Of a stretch of DNA of 64,000 nucleotides, positions 1 to 7,769 are shown piece by piece. Every line of letters begins with the position of its first letter. The stretch's first letter is position 1. Position numbers and translations under genes: made by a program. Origin of the DNA: Clostridiales bacterium (GTDB taxonomy: Bacteria > Bacillota > Clostridia > Oscillospirales > Acutalibacteraceae); the NCBI GenBank assembly GCA_019416455.1, contig DXXG01000007.1:124001-188000 (forward strand), in the 5' to 3' direction. Under the pieces are notes generated by a model. The model was not told the origin of the DNA. It made no database searches and saw only the letters and a list, made by a program, of their open reading frames with translations.

Positions 1-2
1 GA

Positions 3-59
3 AATCACAAGGCAGGCGCCGGACGCCGGGCCCAGATTCAGGAGGTCCCCTCATGGTAA
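3..59 (+). other. Possible 3' end of an upstream gene
   Basis: A reading frame open from the left edge ends at a TAA at 57-59, overlapping the first codons of uxaB by 7 bases. Such an overlap would fit a gene translationally coupled to uxaB in the same operon. Only about 18 codons are visible and no family can be recognised, so this may simply be an open frame by chance. Confidence 0.25.
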
Positions 60-1426
60 AAGTATTGCAGTATGGCCAAGGCAATTTTCTCCGCACGTTC
101 GTGGACGCTTATTTCCACACCCTGAAATCCGAAGGCATGGAGGTGGACGTCACCGCCGTGACCGCCATCCCTGGTGAAAACCTAGAGGCCTTCCGCCGCC
201 AGAACAACCGTTACCACATTGTACTCCGGGGCGCCCAGAACGGCCAGCCTGTGGAGGACGTGTATGAAATCACCTCTCTCAGCAAAGTGATCGATCCCTT
301 CCTGGACCCGGAAAGTTATTACGCTCTGGCCACCGACCCCGACCTGAAGCTGATCGTCTCCAACACTACCGAGGCGGGTATCTGCTTCCACGATACCGAC
401 ACCAAAGAGGGTTTCGAGACTGTCACCTTCCCCGCCAAGGTCACCCAGTTCCTTTACCGCCGGTTTCAAGCGGGACTTCCGGGGGTATACTTCCTGCCAG
501 TGGAACTGATCGACAACAACGCCGACGAACTGAAGCGCTGCGTTGACCAATACATCTCCCTGTGGGGCCTGCCGGAGGAGTTCCGAGCCTGGAACGACAG
601 CCAGAACTTCTACTGCAATACCCTGGTGGACCGGATCGTGTCTGGGTATCCCCGTGACCAGGAGACAAAAGCCCACCTCACCCAGCTCATCGGAGAGGAG
701 GACGCCCTCATGGCCGTGGGCGAACCCTTCGGCCTGTGGGTGGTCCAGCAGAAGGGGGATATCGCCCAGTACATCCCTCAGGGCCAACACAACATCGACG
801 TGATCCTCTCGGAGGACATCGGCTATTACAAGAAGCGGAAGGTCCGGGTACTCAACGGAAGCCATACCAACCTGGTGCCCGCTGGTCTGTGGGAAGGCCA
901 GACCACGGTGTACGACTGCATGAAAAACCAGAAGCTCCGAGCCTTCCTGCTGGAGACCCTGGATCAGGAGATCGTACCCTTCGTGTCCGACGACATCGCC
1001 GCCACCAAGGAATTTTCCGACAGCGTGCTGGACCGGTTCGAGAACCCTTATCTGAACCACCAGCTCACCTCTATCCTGCTCAACAGCGTGTCCAAGTGGC
1101 GGGCAAGAGACCTGCCCTCCTTCCGGGACTATTACGAGAAAAACGGGTGCATTCCTCCCCACATGACCAAGGGCTTTGCCTATCTGGTGGAGCTGTACAA
1201 ACAGGCCCGCAAAGGGGAAGCAGGGTATATCTCCGTCCTGCCCGGCAGGGAGATCCCTCTGGTGGACGACCAGTGCTACCTGACCTATTTCTCCAGCGGC
1301 GGCACCGTGGCCTCTTTCATGGCGGACGAGACCGCTTGGGGCGAGGACTTGACCCGCTATGAAGGGTTCCTTGCTCAAGTGGAAGCCTATCTGGAGGTTC
1401 TGGAAGGAGGCGGCAGTCTGCTATGA
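53..1426 (+). CDS. uxaB: Tagaturonate reductase (altronate oxidoreductase)
   Basis: Reduces D-tagaturonate to D-altronate with NADH in the cytoplasm, the second step of the galacturonate branch. The 457-residue protein belongs to the mannitol dehydrogenase/long-chain polyol dehydrogenase family. It opens with the nucleotide-binding motif GQGNFLRTF, has the family's SNTTEAGI stretch near residue 102, and carries the catalytic-lysine region KVRVLNGSHT around residue 265. The start has an AGGAGG box 7 bases upstream. It overlaps uxaA by four bases (ATGA), so the two are translationally coupled. Fructuronate reductase is the close alternative, but pairing with UxaA rather than UxuA favours tagaturonate. 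An in-frame antisense frame is only a shadow. Confidence 0.9.
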   Translation: MVKVLQYGQGNFLRTFVDAYFHTLKSEGMEVDVTAVTAIPGENLEAFRRQNNRYHIVLRGAQNGQPVEDVYEITSLSKVIDPFLDPESYYALATDPDLKLIVSNTTEAGICFHDTDTKEGFETVTFPAKVTQFLYRRFQAGLPGVYFLPVELIDNNADELKRCVDQYISLWGLPEEFRAWNDSQNFYCNTLVDRIVSGYPRDQETKAHLTQLIGEEDALMAVGEPFGLWVVQQKGDIAQYIPQGQHNIDVILSEDIGYYKKRKVRVLNGSHTNLVPAGLWEGQTTVYDCMKNQKLRAFLLETLDQEIVPFVSDDIAATKEFSDSVLDRFENPYLNHQLTSILLNSVSKWRARDLPSFRDYYEKNGCIPPHMTKGFAYLVELYKQARKGEAGYISVLPGREIPLVDDQCYLTYFSSGGTVASFMADETAWGEDLTRYEGFLAQVEAYLEVLEGGGSLL

Positions 1427-2823
1427 GCCCCTTGAAAATCAACGAAAAAGACAACGTGGCCGTCCAGCTGGAAAAGACCGAGACCATCCCAGCGGGACAC
1501 AAAGTCGCCCTGGAGACTATCAAACAGGGCGAATTCGTGATAAAATATGGGGAGATCATCGGCCGGGCCACCTGTGACATCCAGCCTGGGGACTGGGTCC
1601 ACTCCCACAACCTGCGGTCCCATCTGGACGAAAACGCCGAATACCATTACCATTATCAAGACTGCTCTCTTCCCCCGGAAGAGGGCTGGTTCCTGGGCTA
1701 TCCCCGGTCCTGGGGCCGGGCGGGCATCCGCAACGAGATCTACATCCTGCCCACAGTGGGATGTGTCAACTCCGTGTGCAAAGAGCTGGAACGTCAGGCC
1801 CAGGAACTGGTCACCGGCTCCATCGACGGCATTTTCACTCTGCCCCATCAGTTCGGCTGCTCCCAGTTGGGGACCGACGGGGAGAACATCAAAAAGCTGC
1901 TGTGCGGCGCTGCCTGCAACCCCAATGCCACTTTCGTGTTGTTCGTGGGGCTGGGTTGCGAGAACAACTCTCTGAACGGCGTGAAAACTGCCATGGCGCC
2001 GCTCCGCCAAGAAGGCGTGGCCTACTTCAACTGCCAGGACGTGGAGGACGAGCTGGCCTACGGCATGGAGATCCTCCGGGACTTTGCCCGGCAGGCCAAA
2101 GATCTGCGCCGAGAACGGGTGCCCCTCTCCCAGTTGTGCATCGGCTTAAAGTGCGGCGGTTCCGATGGCTATTCCGGGCTCACCGCCAATCCCCTGGTGG
2201 GGAAGATCACCGACCGGGTAGTGGCGGCGGGCGGCAGTGCGGTGCTCACTGAGGTGCCGGAGATGTTCGGCGCGGAGCAGCTGCTCATGGACCGGTGCGT
2301 CAACCAGGAGGTCTTTGAGGCTTACCGGGACATGATCCTACGGTTCAAGCGCTACTACACCGACAACGGCTTTCCTGTGTACGAGAACCCCAGCCCCGGC
2401 AACAAGGCGGGAGGCATCACCACCTTGGAGGAAAAGTCTTTGGGCTGCGTGAAAAAAGGCGGCAATTCCCCCATCGTGGACGTGATCCGCTATGGAGAAC
2501 AGGTAAAATGCCAGGGACTCACTGCCCTGGAAGGCCCGGGGAACGATCTGATCTCTGCTTCCGCACTGGCCGCAGCCGGATGTCAGATGGTTCTGTTTAC
2601 CACCGGCCGGGGCACACCTTTCTCCACCTTTGTGCCCACCATGAAGATCGCCACCAACACACCTCTTGCGGAGCGGAAGGAACGGTGGATCGATTTCAAC
2701 GCCTACACTGCCGACGCAGATGGTTTGTATCAGCTGGTGCTGAAAGCCGCCAGTGGAGAGTACCACTGCAAGAGCGAAGGCATGCGGGAGATCGCTTTTC
2801 ATAAAACAGGGGTCACCCTGTAA
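1423..2823 (+). CDS. uxaA: Altronate dehydratase
   Basis: Dehydrates D-altronate to 2-keto-3-deoxy-D-gluconate in the cytoplasm; family members are metal-dependent. The 466-residue protein has the two expected parts: an N-terminal SAF domain (about residues 10-75) and a long GD_AH galactarate/altronate dehydratase domain. Recognisable features are GRAGIRNE near residue 103, the FGCSQLG and GCENN cysteine motifs, and LKCGGSDGYSG near residue 242. The length is close to that of E. coli UxaA. The start codon overlaps the uxaB stop, and uxaC follows 33 bases downstream, giving a complete uxaB-uxaA-uxaC route from hexuronate to KDG. KDG kinase and aldolase are not in this window. Confidence 0.92.
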   Translation: MSPLKINEKDNVAVQLEKTETIPAGHKVALETIKQGEFVIKYGEIIGRATCDIQPGDWVHSHNLRSHLDENAEYHYHYQDCSLPPEEGWFLGYPRSWGRAGIRNEIYILPTVGCVNSVCKELERQAQELVTGSIDGIFTLPHQFGCSQLGTDGENIKKLLCGAACNPNATFVLFVGLGCENNSLNGVKTAMAPLRQEGVAYFNCQDVEDELAYGMEILRDFARQAKDLRRERVPLSQLCIGLKCGGSDGYSGLTANPLVGKITDRVVAAGGSAVLTEVPEMFGAEQLLMDRCVNQEVFEAYRDMILRFKRYYTDNGFPVYENPSPGNKAGGITTLEEKSLGCVKKGGNSPIVDVIRYGEQVKCQGLTALEGPGNDLISASALAAAGCQMVLFTTGRGTPFSTFVPTMKIATNTPLAERKERWIDFNAYTADADGLYQLVLKAASGEYHCKSEGMREIAFHKTGVTL

Positions 2824-2856
2824 TAGTAACATAGATTCATAACGGAGGAGTTAACC

Positions 2857-4233
2857 ATGAGCTACATTCGAGACAATTTTCTGCTGACCACCAAGACTGC
2901 GGAACGGTTGTACAACAACTACGCCAAGGACATGCCCATCTTCGACTATCACTGCCATTTGCCCGAGGGCATGATCCTGGAGAACCGTCCCTTTGAGGAC
3001 ATATGGGAGCTTTGGCTCTCCGGCGACCATTACAAGTGGCGTCTGCTTCGCAACTACGGCGTGAAAGAGGAACTGATCACCGGCAACGCTTCCCACAAGG
3101 ACAAGTTCCTCGCCTACTGCAAAGTACTGGGTACCGCTTTTGGCAACCCCCTGTACCACTGGTCTCAGCTGGAGCTGAAAGCCTTCTTCGACTGTGACCT
3201 GGAGATCAACGAAGCTAACGCTGAGGAGATCTGGGAGAGCTGCAACCGCTACATCAAGGAGCATGAGCTCACCCCCCAGAAGGTGATCGAGGGTTCCAAC
3301 GTTGCCCACGTGTTCACCACCAACGAGGCTTTCGACGACCTGGAAGTCTTTGAGAAGATCGCTCAGAAGGGGTACAAGTTCCAGGTGTCCCCTGCTTTCC
3401 GGGCGGACAAGATCATGAATATCGAGGACGAAAACTACCTTACCTTCGTGGGCAAACTGGGAGACGTTCCCACCCTGGACGTGCTGGAAGAGAAGATCCG
3501 GGAGCGTCTGGCCGCTTTCATCGCTCACGGTGCCAAGGCCTGCGACATCGCTGTACAGCGGGTGTGCCCTGTGGCCAGCCGTGAGGAGGCTCAGGCCGTT
3601 TACGCCAAGCGTCTGAACGGCGAATCCCTCACCCAGGAAGAGCAGGACGCGTTCAAGGGATACCTCACCTATTTCCTGTTCAAGCTCTATGCCCAGAACT
3701 CCCTGGTGACGGAGCTGCACATGGGCGCTATGCGTAACAACAACACCGTTATGCGTCAGGCCATCGGTTTGGATACCGGCTATGACAGCATCGGCCAGGA
3801 CGACAGCATCCAGAACCTGTCCCGGCTGTTCGATCGGCTGAACACCGAAGGCACCCTGCCCAAGACCATCGTATTCAACCTCCATCCCAAGATGAACATG
3901 GAACTGATGACCTTGATCGGCTGCTTCCAGAGCGAAGAGGCCCGGGGCAAGATGCAGTGGGGCGCCGCCTGGTGGTTCTTGGACAACCAGGAGGGCATGG
4001 AACAGCACCTGAAAGACCTGACTGCCACCGGTCATCTGGGAGCTTTCCTGGGCATGCTCACCGACAGCCGTTCCTTTATCTCCTATCCCCGTCACCACTA
4101 TTTCCGCCGCATCCTCTGCTCCTTCCTGGGAGCCAAGATGGAGCGTGGCGAGATGACCGCCGACGAAGCCTTCGTGGGCAAGGTGGTCCAGGACGTGTGC
4201 TACAACAACGCTGCTGCCTATTTCGGCGTATAA
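2857..4233 (+). CDS. uxaC: Glucuronate (uronate) isomerase
   Basis: Isomerises D-glucuronate to D-fructuronate and D-galacturonate to D-tagaturonate, the entry step of the pathway. The 458-residue protein is an amidohydrolase-fold enzyme of normal length. The metal-binding start FDYHCHLPE lies near residue 30, and further family landmarks include ELHMGAMRNNN near residue 286 and DSRSFISYPRH near residue 400. A strong GGAGGAG box stands 6 bases before the ATG. It is the last gene of the uxaBAC operon and is followed by a strong terminator. Confidence 0.95.
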   Translation: MSYIRDNFLLTTKTAERLYNNYAKDMPIFDYHCHLPEGMILENRPFEDIWELWLSGDHYKWRLLRNYGVKEELITGNASHKDKFLAYCKVLGTAFGNPLYHWSQLELKAFFDCDLEINEANAEEIWESCNRYIKEHELTPQKVIEGSNVAHVFTTNEAFDDLEVFEKIAQKGYKFQVSPAFRADKIMNIEDENYLTFVGKLGDVPTLDVLEEKIRERLAAFIAHGAKACDIAVQRVCPVASREEAQAVYAKRLNGESLTQEEQDAFKGYLTYFLFKLYAQNSLVTELHMGAMRNNNTVMRQAIGLDTGYDSIGQDDSIQNLSRLFDRLNTEGTLPKTIVFNLHPKMNMELMTLIGCFQSEEARGKMQWGAAWWFLDNQEGMEQHLKDLTATGHLGAFLGMLTDSRSFISYPRHHYFRRILCSFLGAKMERGEMTADEAFVGKVVQDVCYNNAAAYFGV

Positions 4234-4250
4234 CTCCCCTTACGAACAAA

Positions 4251-4289
4251 AAGAGAGAGCCGGGCAAAGACCCAGCTCTCTTTTTTTTG
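4251..4289. terminator. Bidirectional terminator, uxaC / GH31 glycosidase
   Basis: A stem of AGAGAGC...GGG against CCC...GCTCTCT with one mismatch and a short loop is followed by eight T on the plus strand and by a run CTCTTTTTG on the minus strand. It lies between the convergent uxaC and the glycosidase gene and can serve both. Confidence 0.85.
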
Positions 4290-4301
4290 ATACGAATGGT
4301 T

Positions 4302-6698
4302 TTAGAAGGTGACCTGTGCGGTGTCCTCTCCTTCCACGATGACGGTCTGCTCCTTGCCGCCCAGCACCACATGGTAGGTCTGAGACCGGGGCATGCCCTC
4401 GTAGGAGCCCTTCCGGGGACCGATGGTCAAGGTGCGGGTAGCGTCGTCCCAGCGGACAGGCGTCTCCGTGAAAGCGCCCTTCTCATAGCGGTAGGAATCC
4501 CCCTCGTCGTCGTAGAGGATGAAGCTGCCGTCCGCTCCAGGATAGACCCGCAGGGTCAGCTCCGGGTGGGGGTCCTGAGCGGGGTATTCCACCGCCGGGC
4601 CCATGGGCAGGATGGAACCTGCCTTCACATACAGGGGGATCTTGTCCAGGGGAGCGTCCGCTTTCAAAGTGCGTCCGCCCTGATAGTAGGCGCCCGTCCA
4701 AAAGTCATACCAACCGCAGCCGGCGGGCAAGTAGACGGTCTTGGTCTTTTCTGTCCCTTCCAGGGGCTCAGAACCCACTTCATAATACATGGGCTCTGTC
4801 ACCGGGCACACCAGCAGAGACGGCCCGAACAGGAACTGGTCCCCCGCTTCCAGACAGGCAGGATCGTTGGGGAAAGCCAAGCCCAGAGCCTTCAAGAAAG
4901 TGTCATTTCTCCGGGTGACCGCGGCGGCCTGAGAATAGATGTAGGGCAGCAGCTCCATGCGCAACCGGATGAACTTGGCGATCACGTCGTAGAAAGGAGT
5001 GCCCTCTTCCCCGAAGTTCCAGATCTCCCGGTTTGTGTCCGCCCCGTGGGAGCGCATCATGGGCAGGAAGGTGCCCAGCTGGAGCCAGCGGGTGTAAAGT
5101 TCCCGATAGCCCAGGTCCTCACAACCTTGAGGGTATTCCCCAGTGCGGAACCAATCCTCTCCGGGAGAAGCGAAGAATCCGCCGATATCCAAGCTCCAAT
5201 AGGGTTCCCCGGCGGCGGAGAAATTCTGCCCTTCGGGGACCTGGCGCTTCAAGGTCTCCCAGTTGGAGCCGATATCCCCGGACCAGGTGATGGTGGCATA
5301 CCGATGCTGCCCCGCAAAGGAGGAACGAGTCAGGTTCACCACTCGCTTTTCCTCCGTCTCATTTCGCTGGCCCTCATAGATGCCCCGGGAATGACACAGG
5401 GAATAAGTCATCCACTCGCCGCCGTCCAGGTAGGTCTTGGCAGCGTTGGTAGCGATCTCCGCACGCCGGTGAGGCACCGGGCGCTGGGTGAATCCGATCC
5501 AGTCCGCCTCGAAAGGCTCGGTGCAGTCACACCACCAGGCATCCACTCCATGCCGGAAGATCCCCTCGTTGGCCTGCTTCCAATACATGTCCCGAGCCGC
5601 CTTGCTGAGAGCGTTGTAGGTGGAACGGTTTCCCAGCATATGACCGTTCTCTAAAAGCTCCTTCTGGTCCTCCCCCATGCCGTTCAGGTTGGGCCAAATG
5701 GACACCATCAGCGCTGCGTGAAGCTGGTGGAGCCGGTCCATCATAGCGTCAGGATCAGGGTAGCGCTCTGGGTCAAAGGATTTCTGTCCCCACTTTCCAG
5801 GCACCCAGGACTGCCAGTCCTGGATGATGAAGCTGAGGGGAACCTTCCGACGACGGTACTCCTCCACAGTGGAGATCAGTTCCTGAGCAGACTTGTAATG
5901 CTCCCGGGACTGACCATAACCATAGGCCCACTTGGGCAGCATAGGCGTGCCGCCGGTGAGTTTCCGGTAAGCTGCCAGCGCGGCTCCATAGTTGGGGCCC
6001 GCCAGGAAGTAGTAATCCAGTTCGTCTACAATGTCCATCCACACATAAGAACCGAATCCGGTGTCCTCGAAGGTCATCAAGGAACGGCAGTCGAACAGGA
6101 AGCCGTACCCTTTGCTGGAAAAGAAGGCGGGGACGCATGCTTTCATGTTCTGCTGGAACAAGATCCGGGACTTGCCCCGCAGATTGCCATACCCCTCCTC
6201 GTGGGACCCCAGGCCATACAGGCCTTCATCTCCGAAAACGAATTCCACTTTAGCTTCATAAGCCATGCGGTCCGGCACCGTCTCATAAGAGCCGCCCACC
6301 ACCTTCACCCCGTCGGCGGAGTGGCGTTCTTCCAGCTCTCCGTCCCCGGAGAACACGTTGCGGGTCACCTGGGTCTCCACCAGGTGCTTACCGCCCTTTT
6401 TCGGTTCCCGTACCAGCACGGCTCCGGTAGGATCCAGGTAGGTGAGCGCGCCGGTCTCCAGGTCCACTTTCACAGAGAAGGCCTCCATCTTCAAGGTGAC
6501 GGCCCCCTCCTCTTCCACCACCTCGTAGCAGGAGATGGGGGATCTATCCAACACCACGGGAGTTAGATTCTCTGTCTCCGGCTCCTCTAAAAAGTGATCC
6601 CGTCCCGTCACGGTGATCCGGATACCGTTCTCATTCACCGGGTACAGCCTGAGCAGCCCCTTGGGCCCTTTCAGGATCAGCTCCGGTCTGGTTTGCAT
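4302..6698 (-). CDS. Glycoside hydrolase family 31 (alpha-glucosidase/alpha-xylosidase type)
   Basis: A retaining alpha-glycosidase of about 798 residues without a signal peptide, so it should act on imported oligosaccharides. Domain order is an N-terminal beta-sandwich (about 1-200), the catalytic (beta/alpha)8 barrel (about 225-590) and C-terminal beta domains ending in a DUF5110-like module. The nucleophile motif WWCDCTEP places Asp391 as nucleophile, and the WSGDIG motif places Asp475 as acid/base. An IIQDWQSW motif is also typical of the family. The frame is open much further upstream but would then run through the divergent regulator, so that start is rejected. The ATG at 6698 has a poor ribosome site; a TTG four codons upstream (6710) has GAGAGGAAG 9 bases ahead and may be the real start. 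Exact substrate unknown. Confidence 0.85.
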   Translation of the reverse strand: MQTRPELILKGPKGLLRLYPVNENGIRITVTGRDHFLEEPETENLTPVVLDRSPISCYEVVEEEGAVTLKMEAFSVKVDLETGALTYLDPTGAVLVREPKKGGKHLVETQVTRNVFSGDGELEERHSADGVKVVGGSYETVPDRMAYEAKVEFVFGDEGLYGLGSHEEGYGNLRGKSRILFQQNMKACVPAFFSSKGYGFLFDCRSLMTFEDTGFGSYVWMDIVDELDYYFLAGPNYGAALAAYRKLTGGTPMLPKWAYGYGQSREHYKSAQELISTVEEYRRRKVPLSFIIQDWQSWVPGKWGQKSFDPERYPDPDAMMDRLHQLHAALMVSIWPNLNGMGEDQKELLENGHMLGNRSTYNALSKAARDMYWKQANEGIFRHGVDAWWCDCTEPFEADWIGFTQRPVPHRRAEIATNAAKTYLDGGEWMTYSLCHSRGIYEGQRNETEEKRVVNLTRSSFAGQHRYATITWSGDIGSNWETLKRQVPEGQNFSAAGEPYWSLDIGGFFASPGEDWFRTGEYPQGCEDLGYRELYTRWLQLGTFLPMMRSHGADTNREIWNFGEEGTPFYDVIAKFIRLRMELLPYIYSQAAAVTRRNDTFLKALGLAFPNDPACLEAGDQFLFGPSLLVCPVTEPMYYEVGSEPLEGTEKTKTVYLPAGCGWYDFWTGAYYQGGRTLKADAPLDKIPLYVKAGSILPMGPAVEYPAQDPHPELTLRVYPGADGSFILYDDEGDSYRYEKGAFTETPVRWDDATRTLTIGPRKGSYEGMPRSQTYHVVLGGKEQTVIVEGEDTAQVTF

Positions 6699-6730
6699 CA
6701 GTTGATACAAGACAATACACTTCCTCTCTG

Positions 6731-6760
6731 TTGACAGGCCCTTCCCTGCCCCTTTATAAT
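6731..6760 (+). promoter_or_regulatory. Consensus sigma-A promoter of the AraC-type regulator
   Basis: Perfect TTGACA (6731-6736) and TATAAT (6755-6760) hexamers with an 18-base spacer. Transcription should begin near 6767 and give a leader of about 75 bases. Confidence 0.8.
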
Positions 6761-6786
6761 AGCTACTATAACGCTTTTTCTGTAAA
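6756..6786 (-). promoter_or_regulatory. Candidate GH31 promoter overlapping the regulator promoter
   Basis: Read on the minus strand, TTTACA (6786-6781) and TATTAT (6761-6756) are separated by 19 bases. The -10 shares bases with the divergent TATAAT, so polymerase binding in the two directions would be mutually exclusive. The long spacer suggests that activation is needed. Confidence 0.4.
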
Positions 6787-6799
6787 AAATCTTTCAGTT

Positions 6800-6827
6800 T
6801 ATGCGCTGTTTTTAACACTATATGCGC
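6800..6827. promoter_or_regulatory. Direct repeat TATGCGC x2, 21 bp apart
   Basis: TATGCGC occurs at 6800-6806 and again at 6821-6827. The same orientation and 21-bp (two-turn) spacing are typical of AraC-family half-sites. The pair lies just upstream of the GH31 -35 and inside the leader of the regulator, fitting activation of the glycosidase and autorepression. Binding is inferred. Confidence 0.5.
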
Positions 6828-6842
6828 AAAAGGAGTTTTTTC

Positions 6843-7706
6843 ATGGCACTGCGGGAGCAATATGAGGAGCATTCGGAGCGGGAGTTCCTGCCCACTCCTT
6901 TGGCAACTTACCATTTTGAGACAATCGTAGTCCCCCTCCACTGGCATCGAGAGGTGGAATGGATGTACACCCAGAAGGAAGGGCTCATCGAGATAGAAGG
7001 TCAAAATTACCGGTATGAGCCTGGCGACGTGGTATGTGTCAACCGGGAGCTGCTCCACCGCACCACTCAAGAAAATCCGGTCCTCTTAGCGGACCTTCTG
7101 GTGCTGGACCTGAACATCCTGGTCTCGCCCTTGCTGGGTCAGGAAAGCGGACTTTTCCTCAACCGGTTGAATGAGGGAAGCCTGCTTTTCCCCCTCCGTC
7201 TGGGGAAGGGAGCTGCCGGACATGGGGATGTGGTCCGGGCCTTTGAAAAATGCGTCAACCTCATCCGGAAAAAGGAGCCAGGCTGGGAATTTTCCCTGGA
7301 ACGAGAACTGCTGGCCATGCTGGACGCCTACTGGAAAAACGGTCATCTGCTGGAGACGAAGGCTTTCTTCCACAATTCCCAGACCCAGGCGGTGAAAGAG
7401 AGCATCGCTTTTATGGGGCGCTCTCTGGGGCAGGACCTGACCCTTCGCCAACTGGCAGACCAAGCGGCTCTCTCTCCCTCCCATTACATCCGGGTGTTCC
7501 GCCGCTACACCGGGCAGACGCCTTTCGCCTTCCTCAACGACCTTCGCATGGAGGAAGCGGCCCGCTGTCTGAGACAGGCCATGACGGTGAGCGAGACCGC
7601 CCAGCTGGTGGGCGTACCTAACTTGAGCTATTTCATCCGGCTGTTCCGTGAGAAATACGGAAAGACCCCCAAGCAGTACCAGCTGGAACAAACCTGCGAA
7701 AAATGA
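6843..7706 (+). CDS. AraC-family transcriptional regulator
   Basis: A sugar-responsive DNA-binding regulator of 287 residues. The N-terminal half is a cupin-like sensing domain with WHREVEWMY and a GDVVCVNRELLH segment. The last about 100 residues form the double helix-turn-helix typical of the family (LTLRQLADQAALSPSHYIR ... FRRYTGQTPFAFL, then ETAQLVGVPNLSYFIRLFR ... GKTPKQY). The start at 6843 is chosen because AAAGGAG lies 7 bases ahead; an ATG seven codons upstream lacks a ribosome site. It is divergent from the GH31 gene and most likely controls it. Confidence 0.9.
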   Translation: MALREQYEEHSEREFLPTPLATYHFETIVVPLHWHREVEWMYTQKEGLIEIEGQNYRYEPGDVVCVNRELLHRTTQENPVLLADLLVLDLNILVSPLLGQESGLFLNRLNEGSLLFPLRLGKGAAGHGDVVRAFEKCVNLIRKKEPGWEFSLERELLAMLDAYWKNGHLLETKAFFHNSQTQAVKESIAFMGRSLGQDLTLRQLADQAALSPSHYIRVFRRYTGQTPFAFLNDLRMEEAARCLRQAMTVSETAQLVGVPNLSYFIRLFREKYGKTPKQYQLEQTCEK

Positions 7707-7716
7707 ACAGGATATC

Positions 7717-7752
7717 AAAAAGCGCGCCTCCTCTGGGAGACGCGCTTTTTCA
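7717..7752. terminator. Bidirectional terminator, AraC regulator / hydrolase
   Basis: AAAAAGCGCG pairs with CGCGCTTTTT around an inner CTCC/GGAG helix. T-runs occur on both strands, between two convergent genes. Confidence 0.85.
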
Positions 7753-7769
7753 CTATGCTCTATGACCAC

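Noticed and set aside
3957..5654. 565-codon frame running from uxaC into the antisense of the GH31 gene
   Set aside because: Crosses the uxaC terminator and lies opposite a well-supported glycosidase.
6699..7070. 124-codon N-terminal extension of the GH31 protein
   Set aside because: It would pass through the AraC gene's promoter and coding start; the extension has no domain similarity.
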